Of a DNA stretch of 64,000 nucleotides, positions 26,034 through 34,809 are shown in pieces. Source of the DNA: DASYPP01 sp036006525 (lineage in GTDB: Bacteria; Gemmatimonadota; Gemmatimonadetes; Gemmatimonadales; GWC2-71-9); assembly GCA_036006525.1 (NCBI GenBank), contig DASYPP010000024.1:62001-126000 (forward strand), read 5' to 3'. Numbering within the stretch: position 1 is the first letter of the stretch; each line of letters begins with the position of its first letter. The notes below the pieces were generated by a model. That model was not told the origin of the DNA, ran no database searches, and worked only from the letters and a program-made list of their open reading frames with translations. The position numbers and the translations under genes were made by a program.

Positions 26034-27149
26034 ATGTCGACTGCCCCTGACACCTGGCTCCATCACCTGGCCGACGAGGCCGACGCGTCGTTTCTCTACC
26101 GGGAGCTGGCGAAGGCGGACCCCGACGCCAGGCGCGCCGGGATCTACCTCAAGCTGGCTGACGTTGAAGATCGACACGTGGAGATGTGGGCCCACTTGCT
26201 CCGGGAAAACGGACACCAGGTGCCGTCGCACCGGCCCTCCCTCCGGGCTCGGCTCACGATCTGGGTGGCTCGCCGCTTCGGAGTGAAGACCGTGCTCCCG
26301 ATGCTGCTCCAGGAAGAGGGGAGGGAAGTCAAGAGTTACCTGAACCTGTACAAGCAGGCGCCGGACAGCCAGGTGGCACCGACCGCTCTCACCCTGGCCC
26401 GGGAATCGGCGGAGCATGCCGAATCGCTGGCGGGGCTGAGCGGTGCCAGCAGCGAGCCCTGGCACAAGACGGGCGCCGGCGGGTTCCTTCGCAATGTGGT
26501 GTACGGGTTTAACGATGGACTCACCGCCAACTTCGGCCTGGTGGCCGGGATGATCGGCGCCCAGGAGAGCTTCGGCAGCACCGGGCACGCGGTCGTTGTC
26601 GCCGGGCTGGCCGGGATGGTGGCCGATGCGCTCTCGATGGGATCTTCGGGATATCTCGCGGCCAAGAGCGAGCGCGAAGTCTTCGAGCACGAGATCGCGA
26701 TGGAGAAGGAAGAGATCCGGCTCATGCCGGACATCGAGCGGGAGGAATTGTCCCTGCTCTATCAGGCCAAGGGGATCCCGGAAGCGCAGGCCAGTGCGCT
26801 GGCCACCCAGCTGATGACCAACCCGGAGCGGGCGCTGGAAGAAAAGGTCCGCGAAGAGCTGAAAATCGGCGAGGCCAGCTCCACGCCGATGCGGGAGGGA
26901 TGGATTACCGGCGTCGCGACCGCATTCGGCGCCTTCATACCCGTTGCTCCGTTTCTCTTCACCCGGGGGCCGCTGGCGATCTGGTCAGCCTTTGCGATTG
27001 CCATGCTCTCCCACTTCGGAGTGGGCGCGGCCCGCAGCTTTTTCACCGGACGGGGTATCTTTCGGAGCGGACTGGACATGTTCCTGGTCGGCCTGGGAGT
27101 TGCTGGTATAGGGTATGTCGTTGGAGAGTGGCTGGTAAAGGTCCTCTAG
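26034..27149 (+). CDS. Ferritin-like domain fused to VIT1/CCC1 iron(II)/manganese transporter
   Basis: A 371-residue two-part protein. Residues 1 to about 140 form a ferritin-like bundle with carboxylate/His ligands (EADASFLYRELA, LADVEDRHVEMWAHLL, ESAEHAESLAG). The rest is a VIT1/CCC1 transporter: FLRNVVYGFNDGLTANFGLV, then GMVADALSMGSSGYLAAKSE, a charged metal-binding helical part (EHEIAMEKEEIRLMPDIERE) and three more helices. Known relatives such as MbfA export iron to resist peroxide stress. ATG 26034 is taken as start. The gene appears monocistronic. Confidence 0.9.
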   Translation: MSTAPDTWLHHLADEADASFLYRELAKADPDARRAGIYLKLADVEDRHVEMWAHLLRENGHQVPSHRPSLRARLTIWVARRFGVKTVLPMLLQEEGREVKSYLNLYKQAPDSQVAPTALTLARESAEHAESLAGLSGASSEPWHKTGAGGFLRNVVYGFNDGLTANFGLVAGMIGAQESFGSTGHAVVVAGLAGMVADALSMGSSGYLAAKSEREVFEHEIAMEKEEIRLMPDIEREELSLLYQAKGIPEAQASALATQLMTNPERALEEKVREELKIGEASSTPMREGWITGVATAFGAFIPVAPFLFTRGPLAIWSAFAIAMLSHFGVGAARSFFTGRGIFRSGLDMFLVGLGVAGIGYVVGEWLVKVL

Positions 27150-27239
27150 GTGGCGGTCAGCTGGAAAGTGCCGCGGCACCGGCCCGAACATTTCCCAAAA
27201 GGACCCGGGGTGGCCCTGGTCGGACGGATTGAGGTACCA

Positions 27240-28382
27240 ATGAGAATTCGTACTGCTGCTATTGCTGGCCTCGCGCTCCTTGGCGCCTGCCGGGACTATT
27301 CCGCGCCTGCTGCCCGCGAGCCGGAATCCTTCCTGGGCCGCAATACCGCGGCGTCCTTCAACATGATCGATCTGGGCAGCCTGGGCGGAGATTCCAGCGT
27401 TGCCTATGGTTTGACCGGCAATGACAAGGTCGTGGGCGTGAGCCGGACCAGCGCCGGGGAGATGCACGGATTCTACTGGAACCGCGCCACCTCGACGATG
27501 CAGGACCTCGGCACCCTGGGCGGAAACTTCAGCGTCGCCTACTCGCTGAACGGTCTGAACCAGATCGTCGGCCAGAGCGCCACGGCCACCGGGGAGTTCC
27601 ACGCCTTCATCACCACGCCGTTCCAGGCCATGGCGGACCTGGGCACCCTGGGTGGTGACTATTCGATCGCACTCGGGATCAACCAGCTCACCGAAGTCGT
27701 CGGCCTCAGCAAGGTGGCCTCCGGCGAGATGCACGCATTCAAGTGGACCCAGTCGGGCGGCATGGTCGACCTGGGAATCAGCGGCAACTACAGTGTGGGC
27801 TATTCGGTCGAAACATTCAGCTCAACGGTGGGGTACTATCGGACCGGGGCCGGGACCCTGCACGCCTATCGGCTGACGCCCGGCGGGACGGTGACCGACC
27901 TGGGCGTCTTGCCCGGCGGCCAGGAGAGCTGGGCCGAGGACGCCAGCACCCTGGGCAACCTGGTGACCGGACCGACCGGCCCGCCCTACGTGGCCGGCTA
28001 CAGCCAGGTGCGGGTGCCCGATCCGTCCGGGTCCCCGGGTGCCGCTCCGTCTTTGTCCTCCATGTGGATCGTCATCCATGCCTTCCGCTGGACGCCCGCG
28101 GAGGGCATGGTGGACCTGGGTGCCGGTGGCGGGCTCCACAGCTTCGGTTTCGGGGTGAACGAGTTCGGCGACGTGGTGGGGCAAATCGTGAACATCCAGG
28201 GCGAGGACCGCGCATTCTACTGGACCGAGAACAGCGGCTTCTACAACCTGGGGACCCTGGGCGGACCGTCCAGTTTTGCCAATGCCGTCACCAAGTGCGG
28301 TAACGCGGTGGGCGGATCAGAGGATGCCGCGGGGCTCATGCATGCGGTGTTGTGGACCCATTCCTGCCCCCGAGTGCCCTAA
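27240..28382 (+). CDS. HAF-repeat lipoprotein
   Basis: A 380-residue lipoprotein with lipobox LGAC at about residue 17. The mature part is a run of HAF repeats in which DLGTLGG and (M/L)HAF(x)WT units recur: IDLGSLGGDSSVAYGLT, MQDLGTLGGNFSVAYSLN, ADLGTLGGDYSIALGIN, EMHAFKWTQSGGMVDLG and others. The repeats should form a beta-propeller-like fold. Function is unknown; such proteins are extracellular and expanded in soil bacteria. GAGG lies 6 bp before the ATG. A long bidirectional hairpin separates it from convergent leuS. Confidence 0.88.
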   Translation: MRIRTAAIAGLALLGACRDYSAPAAREPESFLGRNTAASFNMIDLGSLGGDSSVAYGLTGNDKVVGVSRTSAGEMHGFYWNRATSTMQDLGTLGGNFSVAYSLNGLNQIVGQSATATGEFHAFITTPFQAMADLGTLGGDYSIALGINQLTEVVGLSKVASGEMHAFKWTQSGGMVDLGISGNYSVGYSVETFSSTVGYYRTGAGTLHAYRLTPGGTVTDLGVLPGGQESWAEDASTLGNLVTGPTGPPYVAGYSQVRVPDPSGSPGAAPSLSSMWIVIHAFRWTPAEGMVDLGAGGGLHSFGFGVNEFGDVVGQIVNIQGEDRAFYWTENSGFYNLGTLGGPSSFANAVTKCGNAVGGSEDAAGLMHAVLWTHSCPRVP

Positions 28383-28384
28383 CT

Positions 28385-28483
28385 GCGTGAGCAGTAAGAG
28401 GTGAGGAGTAACAAGGCCCAACGCACCGGCAAGGTGGTTGGGCCTTGTTGTTCCTCTCACTTCTTACTTCTGACTTCTCACGC
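28385..28483. repeat. R7: iterated-word hairpin, word GAAGTGA, with a 12-bp GC-rich core
   Basis: The core ACAAGGCCCAAC (28411-28422) pairs perfectly with GTTGGGCCTTGT (28437-28448). Outside it, the right arm read on the minus strand shows GAAGTCA-GAAGTAA-GAAGTGA words of period 7, while the left arm has a shorter version (GTGAGCAGTAAGAGGTGAGG). It fills the gap between the convergent HAF lipoprotein and leuS genes and starts 3 bp after one stop and ends 1 bp before the other; it is probably a bidirectional terminator. Confidence 0.9.
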
Positions 28484-28484
28484 T

Positions 28485-30926
28485 TTAGACGACAATGTTG
28501 ATCAGCCGGTTCGGCACGTAGATCACCTTCCGGGTTTCCTTCCCTTCGATAAACCGCCGGGTCGTCGCATCGGCGGTCGCGGCCTTCAGCACCTCCGCCT
28601 CCGGCGCATCGCGGCCGACCAGCACCTTGCTGCGGGTCTTCCCGCTCACCTGGACCACCACTTCGACGGTCCCTTCCACCACCAGGCTGGGATCCCAACG
28701 TGGCCACTGGCCATCGAATACTGACGTCTTGTGGCCCAACCGTTCCCAGCACTCCTCCGAGAAGTGGGGCGTGATCGGCGCCAGCATCACCACCAGGTCC
28801 TCCACGATCTGCCGCTCGGCGCAATTCTCCTCGCGCAGCACGTTGACCAGCTCCATCATCGCGGCGATCGCGGTGTTGTACTTGAGCGCTTCGAGGTTTT
28901 CCTGGACCTTGACCACGGTCTGGTTCCACTTGACCCCGACCCGGTGGATGATCTCCCCGCATGCGTCCTGGCCGAGTGATTCGGTCACCAGCTTCCAGAC
29001 CTTGTCGAGGAACCGGCGCGGCCCGCTGATGCCAGAATCCTGGAAATCCCCGCCTTCTTCGAACGGCCCCAGGTACATGAGGTACATGCGGAAGGTGTCG
29101 GCGCCCCACTTCGCGATGTATTCGTCCGGCACCACGACATTGCCCCGCGACTTGGACATCTTGGCACCATCCTTCACGATGGTCCCATGAGCCCGGAACC
29201 TGGTGAAGGGCTCCTCGAAGTCGATCATCCCGAGTTCTTTGAGGACCATGGCGATAAAGCGCGAGTACAGGAGGTGCAGCACCGCGTGTTCGTTGCCGCC
29301 AATGTAGGTGGTGACCGGGAGCCACTTCCGGGTCAGCGCGGGGTCGAAGGCGCGGTCCGGGAAATCGGTGCTGGGATACCTCAGGTGGTACCATGACGAG
29401 TCGAGAAAGGTGTCGGACACGTCGGTTTCCCGCCGGCCCTGGGCGCCGCAGGTCGGGCAGGCGACGTAGTACCACTCCTTGTGCCGGGCGAGCGGGGAGA
29501 TGCCGCTGTCGTCGGGCCGAAAATCTTCGATCTGGGGCAGCAGCACGGGGAGGTCCGACTCCGGCACCGGTACCGCGCCACAGGTGTCGCAGTAGATCAT
29601 GGGAATCGGCGGACCCCAGTAGCGCTGGCGCGAGATGCACCAGTCGTGGATCCGGTAGTTCACCACCCCCTGGCCGATGCCACGCTGCTCCAGCCAGGCG
29701 ACGATCGCGCCCAGGGCATCGCGCGCGGTCATCCCGTTGAACCGCCCCGAGTTCACCATGCGGACGTCATCGATGCCGGTGAACGGTTCGTTCACCCGGG
29801 CGTCCGGGTTTTCGCCTTCCCGGGCGAGCACCCGCACGACCGGCAGCTCGAACGCCTGGGCGAATTCGAAATCCCGCTCGTCGTGACCTGGCACCGCCAT
29901 GATGGCGCCGGTACCATACTCGAGCAGCACGTAGTCGGCGATCCAGATCGGGATCCGGGCACCGGTCGCCGGGTTCTCGGCAAAGGAGCCGGTAAACTCT
30001 CCGGTCTTCTCCTTGACCGTCTTGCGGCTCACCAGGTCCAGTTTCGCGGTGCGTTCGAGGTATGCGGCCACCGCGGCCCGGCAAGCGGGCGTGGTCAGCC
30101 GCTCGACCGCTGAATGTTCCGGCGCGAGCACCAGGTAGGTCGCGCCGAAAATGGTGTCGGGCCGCGTGGTAAAGACCTCGAGAGGCACCCGGTCACCGCC
30201 GCCGTCGAACGCGTTGAACGTGATCCGGGCCCCATCGGAGCGGCCGATCCAGTTACGCTGGGCCGAACGGGTGGACTCGGACCAGTCCAGCCCGTCCAGG
30301 TTCGCCAGCAGGCGCGGCGCGTACTCGGCAATCCGGAAAAACCATTGCTCCAGCATCCGCTGCTCGACCCGGGTGTCGGGGTGTCGCTCGCAGAAACCGT
30401 TGATGACCTGCTCGTTGGCGAGCACGGTCTTGCATTCGGGGCACCAGTTGACTGCCGCGCGCTTCTTGTAAGCCTTCCCCGCCTTGTAGAGCTGGAGAAA
30501 GATCCACTGGGTCCACTTGTAGTACCCGGGATCGGTGGTGGAGAGCTCGTGCCGCCAATCGAACATCGCCCCGATCTGGCGAAGCTGGCGCCGGAAGTTG
30601 GTAATGTTGCGGGGAATCAGCTCGCCGGGGTGAATCCCCTGCTTGATGGCGAAATTCTCGCTGTGGATCCCGAAGGCGTCAAACCCGATGGGCTCGAAGA
30701 CGTTGTAGCCCAGCAGCCGTTTGAAGCGCCCGAAGATGTCGCTGCCGGTAAAGGCGAACATGTTCCCCACGTGCAGCCCCTCGGCGGAGGGATAGGGGAA
30801 CATCATGAGGTTATAGAACGGCCGCGGGGCCCCGCTCAGGTCGGGCTCGTTAGTGTGCCGCTCGGCCCAGCGGGCCTGCCATTTGGCTTCGACCGCCTGG
30901 GGATCGTAGTGCGTATTGTCGGACAT
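28485..30926 (-). CDS. leuS: Leucyl-tRNA synthetase
   Basis: An 813-residue class I synthetase that charges tRNA-Leu. The HIGH-type motif is HVGN at 52-55 after MMFPYPSAEGL; KMSKS is at 589-593 (GAKMSKSRGNVV). The editing domain is present (TRPDTIFGATYLVLAPEHS, then EYGTGAIMAVPGHDERDFEF). Zinc-ribbon-like Cys pairs occur (WCPECKTVL; CDTCGAVPVP; CPTCGAQG). Length is normal for bacterial LeuRS. It is transcribed alone, away from a chemoreceptor gene, from a promoter region that contains an R element. Confidence 0.97.
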   Translation of the reverse strand: MSDNTHYDPQAVEAKWQARWAERHTNEPDLSGAPRPFYNLMMFPYPSAEGLHVGNMFAFTGSDIFGRFKRLLGYNVFEPIGFDAFGIHSENFAIKQGIHPGELIPRNITNFRRQLRQIGAMFDWRHELSTTDPGYYKWTQWIFLQLYKAGKAYKKRAAVNWCPECKTVLANEQVINGFCERHPDTRVEQRMLEQWFFRIAEYAPRLLANLDGLDWSESTRSAQRNWIGRSDGARITFNAFDGGGDRVPLEVFTTRPDTIFGATYLVLAPEHSAVERLTTPACRAAVAAYLERTAKLDLVSRKTVKEKTGEFTGSFAENPATGARIPIWIADYVLLEYGTGAIMAVPGHDERDFEFAQAFELPVVRVLAREGENPDARVNEPFTGIDDVRMVNSGRFNGMTARDALGAIVAWLEQRGIGQGVVNYRIHDWCISRQRYWGPPIPMIYCDTCGAVPVPESDLPVLLPQIEDFRPDDSGISPLARHKEWYYVACPTCGAQGRRETDVSDTFLDSSWYHLRYPSTDFPDRAFDPALTRKWLPVTTYIGGNEHAVLHLLYSRFIAMVLKELGMIDFEEPFTRFRAHGTIVKDGAKMSKSRGNVVVPDEYIAKWGADTFRMYLMYLGPFEEGGDFQDSGISGPRRFLDKVWKLVTESLGQDACGEIIHRVGVKWNQTVVKVQENLEALKYNTAIAAMMELVNVLREENCAERQIVEDLVVMLAPITPHFSEECWERLGHKTSVFDGQWPRWDPSLVVEGTVEVVVQVSGKTRSKVLVGRDAPEAEVLKAATADATTRRFIEGKETRKVIYVPNRLINIVV

Positions 30927-30940
30927 AGGGGGTGGAATTT

Positions 30941-31050
30941 AGGCGGTAAGGCGGTATGGCGGTAAGGCGGTAGGTGATGGCGGGACACTACGACCATTCG
31001 AGGCCAACAGGAACGACTTACCGCCCTGCCGCCCTACCGCCTTACCGCCC
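30941..31050. repeat. R8: iterated-word hairpin, word GGCGGTAA, in a divergent promoter region
   Basis: The left arm has four tandem 8-nt words (GGCGGTAA, GGCGGTAT, GGCGGTAA, GGCGGTAG); the right arm (31017-31050) is the reverse complement with four words (TACCGCCC, TGCCGCCC, TACCGCCT, TACCGCCC). Loop about 42 nt. It lies 14 bp upstream of the leuS start and about 50 bp upstream of the chemoreceptor start, the only R element between divergent genes. Confidence 0.9.
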
Positions 31051-31098
31051 TTCTTCATAGCTTTGCTTATCCCGCCATCAGAGAGCCGCCAACCCACC

Positions 31099-32412
31099 AT
31101 GGCCAAAAAGAGTTACTCGCTCCTCCGCACGATGGTGCTGTTCGCCGGCGCCGCGATTGTCACATTCCTCGTCCTCACCGTTGTGGTTCTCGGCCTCGAA
31201 CTGCACCTCTCAATCGGGGCGCTGCTGGGCCGGGTCTGGCTGCAGTTGCTGCTCATCGGCGTGATCATGGCCGGGGCACTCGGGCTTATCGTCGCCCGGA
31301 TCAAGTCGCGGGTGGTGGATCCACTGATCAGCCTCGATTCGCGGGTGGGGGACGTCGCCAGGGGGAACCTGTCCCAGGATCGCGTGGGAGTGACCCGGGC
31401 CAGCGGTGAGGTGCTCAAGCTGGTGGATGGGGTGAACTTCATGGTGACGGAACTTCGGACCCTGGTGGACTCGATCCGTCATTCGGCGGGAGATGCCGCT
31501 ACCCTCGCGATGCAGATTTCGGCCTCCACCCAGCAGATGAGCGCCTCGACCGAGGAGGTGGCCAGCACCTGCGGTGACCTCACCGACCGGGCCAACAAGC
31601 AAGCCGCCCTGGTCCGCGCCGCGGCCCAGGACGCCAGCCGGATCCTGGTGATCGCCAAGACCCTGGCCGAGGGCGCCCAGCAGGCCGCCGAGCGCAACGC
31701 GGCACTGGCCAAGGTGGCGCGGGCCCACCAGGAACAGCTGGATACCAGCTCGGTCCAATTGAAGCGGCTGACGGAAGAGATCGAGCTGGGAGCATCCGAG
31801 GCGGAGGCCCTCGCGGCCGCATCGGAGGATATCGAGAAGTTCGTCACCCAGACCAAGGCAATTGCCCGGCAGACCCACATGCTGGCGCTGAATGCCGGTA
31901 TCGAGGCCGCGCGGGCCGGCGCCGAGGGGCGGGGGTTCGCCGTGGTGGCGGAAGAGGTAAGGAAGCTGGCGGGCCAGGCCGCCCAGGCCGCCACGATCAC
32001 CAGCCAGACCGTGGACCTGGTGCAGAGCCGGGTGCGCACGGCTCGCGAACGGTTGATCCGCCTGGCCCAGGGTGGCATGACTGCGCGCGATGCGGCCAAT
32101 ACCGCCGTGCAGGGCCTGAGCCAGGTCGCGACCGAGGCCGAGGCCAACGACCATTGGACTCGCCAGATCTCCACCTCAGCCGGCGAGGTCCGTGAGCTGG
32201 TGGATGGCATCGCCGGCCGGATGGGCGGCGTGTCCGAGGGGACCGAAGAGTTCGCGGCGGCGGCCCAGGAAATCGCGGCATCCGCCGAAGAGCTGAGCGC
32301 CTCGACCGTGGAAATCGCCAATTCGGCGAGCCAGCTGTCGGGGGCATCGAACCGGCTCACCATATCGGTGAGCAAGTTCCGGTTGCAGGAGGGGAAGGGG
32401 AACGGGAAATAA
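31099..32412 (+). CDS. Methyl-accepting chemotaxis protein without a periplasmic sensor
   Basis: A 437-residue chemoreceptor. Two membrane helices (about 10-32 and 43-63) are separated by only a few residues, so there is no ligand-binding domain outside. A HAMP-like segment follows (VVDPLISLDSRVGDVARGNL) and then a long signalling helix with the tip motif LALNAGIEAARAGAEGRGFA followed by VVAEEVRKLA. ATG 31099 opens MAKKSYSLL; an upstream TTG would add unrelated residues. No che genes are nearby. It may sense membrane state or an internal signal. Confidence 0.92.
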   Translation: MAKKSYSLLRTMVLFAGAAIVTFLVLTVVVLGLELHLSIGALLGRVWLQLLLIGVIMAGALGLIVARIKSRVVDPLISLDSRVGDVARGNLSQDRVGVTRASGEVLKLVDGVNFMVTELRTLVDSIRHSAGDAATLAMQISASTQQMSASTEEVASTCGDLTDRANKQAALVRAAAQDASRILVIAKTLAEGAQQAAERNAALAKVARAHQEQLDTSSVQLKRLTEEIELGASEAEALAAASEDIEKFVTQTKAIARQTHMLALNAGIEAARAGAEGRGFAVVAEEVRKLAGQAAQAATITSQTVDLVQSRVRTARERLIRLAQGGMTARDAANTAVQGLSQVATEAEANDHWTRQISTSAGEVRELVDGIAGRMGGVSEGTEEFAAAAQEIAASAEELSASTVEIANSASQLSGASNRLTISVSKFRLQEGKGNGK

Positions 32413-32868
32413 GGACGGCCGCTACAGTCGAATGGCGTCACGTGGGCGGGGGGCGCCCGGCGTTTTCGCTCACTTTTCCGACTGCAACGGCCGTCCACCT
32501 TCTATGTGAAGAGACAGGACGCGGATCCAGGGATCTTTCAGGCGGTCCGATAGGGCCACCCGGCACCTGTCTCGTTTTGAGAATCTGCGGGGTGCCCCGG
32601 ATCAGTGCGGTGAAGTGCGTCACATTCCAGATTCCCGGACGGCCGAATCGGGCCAACGCGAGCCCGAGTCGTTGGAGGGAGACTGCGAGGATTTGTCGAT
32701 AGCGGAGTTAGCTGCGGGAACTGAAGGCCCTGGCGGCGACATCTGGGTGCAGGAGCCGCGTCAACTCCTGGGTGACCCGGATTCTTCGCTGATGCGGATA
32801 CCGCCTTGATCTTCAAGCTCCAATGTATGGACCGCTCCCGGAGTGGATGTGAACCGCATCACCAAATC
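32413..32868. other. Long gap in a convergent gene pair
   Basis: About 450 bp after the chemoreceptor stop without a convincing gene; short open frames on both strands lack start signals and family motifs. Apart from the R element immediately after it, I see no repeat, RNA gene or promoter that can be supported. Confidence 0.4.
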
Positions 32869-32936
32869 AGGACCAAGGACTGAGGAATAAGGACTAAGTC
32901 GTCGTGACCCTGGAGTCCTTAGTCCTTAGTCCCTAG
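32869..32936. repeat. R9: iterated-word hairpin, word ACTAAGG, overlapping a gene end
   Basis: The left arm AGGACCAAGGACTGAGGAAT continues AAGGACTAAG; the right arm (32914-32936) is AGTCCTTAGTCCTTAGTCCC then TAG. The right arm is translated on the minus strand as the last residues and the TAA stop of the aminotransferase gene. Same word as the elements at 9085 and 54942. Confidence 0.88.
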
Positions 32937-34013
32937 CACTTTAGCAAGATCCTCAAGTAGCGCTCGGAGCATGTCAGGCTCCGCATCCCCCATGTGACCG
33001 ATCCTTACGGTGTTGTTACGTAGCTCGCCATAGCCCGCCCCGATCACCCAGCCCAATTCCAGCATCGACCGCACTACCTGATCCCCGGACGCCGAGGCCG
33101 GCAGCTTGAGACAGGAGACAGTCCAGGAGCGACGTCCCGGGCCGGGCAACAGGCTCACCATGGGGTGACCTGATGCCCAATCCTCCACCATCGTCAGCAT
33201 GGCGTGGTGCCGGCCCCAGCGAGCCTCGACCCCGCCAGCCGCCTTGATTCGGGCGACCTGGGCGGCCAGGGCGAAGTACAGCGGAATCGCGGGGGTGGAT
33301 GGGGGCTGATTGCGGCCGGCAGCTTCCACGTAACGAGGCAGATCGAAATACCGGCCCCGGTCCGGCAGCCGCCGGGCCCGCTCCAGGAGCCGGGGACTGA
33401 CCGCGCCGAGGGCCAGTCCGGGAGGCAGGCCGAGCGCCTTCTGGGAGCCGGCAAAGACGAAGTCGATCCCCCACTGGTCGGTCTCGACCGGGCTGCCGCC
33501 GAGCGAGCTGGCGGCGTCCACCAGCACCACCATGTCCTTCCGGTTACGCACCACGGAAACGATTTCGGCGAGAGGCGCCAAGGCTCCGGTCGAGGTTTCC
33601 GAGTGGACCAGGGCAATGGCATCGACCGGCGGCCCATCGAGAAACTGGATCAGGTACTCAGGCTCCAGCGTCCGGCCGGGAGGGACCATCACCCGAACGA
33701 CCTCCTTACCCGAATGCTCCGCGATCTGGGCGAACCGCTCGCCAAAGGCGCCGCCGATCACCACGAGCACCCGCTCGGTGACGCCACAGCGAATCGCAGC
33801 CTCCATGAACCCGGTGGTCGACGTGGTGCCGATGACGACCGGGTTGGCGGTGCGGAAAATGTCGGCCAGCGGCTGCTTCAACTCGGCCATGAGCTGTTCC
33901 ATCGCCGGCCCGCGATGAGCGATCATGGGCCGGTTCATGGCAGCCAAAACGTCCGGATGGACTTCCGCTGGTCCCGGCAGGAACCAGCGGCCAAACTCGA
34001 GCCCGGTCGTCAC
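32919..34013 (-). CDS. Class V aminotransferase (serine/alanine-glyoxylate type)
   Basis: A 364-residue PLP enzyme, fold type I, class V. The PLP lysine is Lys192 in FVFAGSQKALGLPPG; other marks are FLPGPAEVHPDVLAAM, MIAHRGPAMEQLM and LVDAASSLGGSPVETDQWGI. Relatives are serine-glyoxylate and alanine-glyoxylate aminotransferases. GTG 34013 overlaps the stop of the isochorismatase-like gene (GTGA), which indicates translational coupling. The C-terminal GTKD and the stop are encoded by an R-element arm, so the native tail may have been replaced. Substrate not certain. Confidence 0.9.
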   Translation of the reverse strand: MTTGLEFGRWFLPGPAEVHPDVLAAMNRPMIAHRGPAMEQLMAELKQPLADIFRTANPVVIGTTSTTGFMEAAIRCGVTERVLVVIGGAFGERFAQIAEHSGKEVVRVMVPPGRTLEPEYLIQFLDGPPVDAIALVHSETSTGALAPLAEIVSVVRNRKDMVVLVDAASSLGGSPVETDQWGIDFVFAGSQKALGLPPGLALGAVSPRLLERARRLPDRGRYFDLPRYVEAAGRNQPPSTPAIPLYFALAAQVARIKAAGGVEARWGRHHAMLTMVEDWASGHPMVSLLPGPGRRSWTVSCLKLPASASGDQVVRSMLELGWVIGAGYGELRNNTVRIGHMGDAEPDMLRALLEDLAKVLGTKD

Positions 34014-34666
34014 GCGGCCAGGTAGGGTTCCAGCACACCACCCTCGAGGATCTCTTCCGCAGTCACCAGGCGCACGCCCTCTTCCGCCCACTCCTTGAGC
34101 AGGTGCTCGGCAACCTTGGGATTGAAGGAGCGGGCAGCATCGGACACGAAGTAGATCCGGGTGTGAGGCCGGTGCTGGGCCAGTCCGTCGATGGCGTACC
34201 GGGCGCTGCCGTCGGTAGCGACGCCGTACATCACGATCGCCTGGGGATCGAGGGCGCGTACGATGGGCAGGAGGTTGGGGTTGGTGAACACGTCGAACCA
34301 GTGCTTGTGGAACAGCAGGTCGCCGGCATGCGCATGGGCCCGGGCCAGCCCGGCAGCATCCAGGTGATCGGGTTCGATCACCAGCGGGTCCTGGAGTGCC
34401 GTTTCGGGGATCTTCTGCTGGCCGGGGGTGCCCCGCAGGCAATGAGGCGGGAATGTCTCCACGTAGTCCGGCCGGTCGCTTAGTTCCCGATGCCCGGCCA
34501 CGTGCTCGTCCGCGCTCGCCAGGACCCGGACCTTGTGATCGTGGGCAAAGGCGGTCAGCCGTTTCAAGGTCGGACGGATCTCCCCCGCGCCGGGGACCGG
34601 CAGTTTTCCGCTCAACTCGATGAAATCGGCCTGGGTATCGACGTCCCAGAAGAGGAGACCAGCCAT
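34010..34666 (-). CDS. Isochorismatase/nicotinamidase-fold protein with the catalytic Cys replaced by Ser
   Basis: A 218-residue cysteine-hydrolase-fold protein. The catalytic Asp is Asp10 (WDVDTQADF) and the Lys is Lys121 (LLFHKHWFDVF), both conserved. The position normally held by the nucleophilic Cys in TDxC reads ATDGSARYA, giving Ser154. HisHis-type metal region SADEHVAGHRE is present, as in nicotinamidases. Either it is a Ser-dependent hydrolase or it has lost activity. GAGG precedes ATG 34666. It is first in a two-gene operon with the aminotransferase, overlapping by GTGA. Confidence 0.82.
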   Translation of the reverse strand: MAGLLFWDVDTQADFIELSGKLPVPGAGEIRPTLKRLTAFAHDHKVRVLASADEHVAGHRELSDRPDYVETFPPHCLRGTPGQQKIPETALQDPLVIEPDHLDAAGLARAHAHAGDLLFHKHWFDVFTNPNLLPIVRALDPQAIVMYGVATDGSARYAIDGLAQHRPHTRIYFVSDAARSFNPKVAEHLLKEWAEEGVRLVTAEEILEGGVLEPYLAA

Positions 34667-34809
34667 TGAATTGCCTCGGAGCTCCGCTGAAGGTGTCCGG
34701 AAGTTAGGAGCGACCGCGGGGGCCGACAAGCAGCGGCTTATCTCGTCCACCTCGGTTGACAGCCTGCCCAGCCCGGTCTAAATCCCTTCACCCTTATTGG
34801 AGATGCTTT

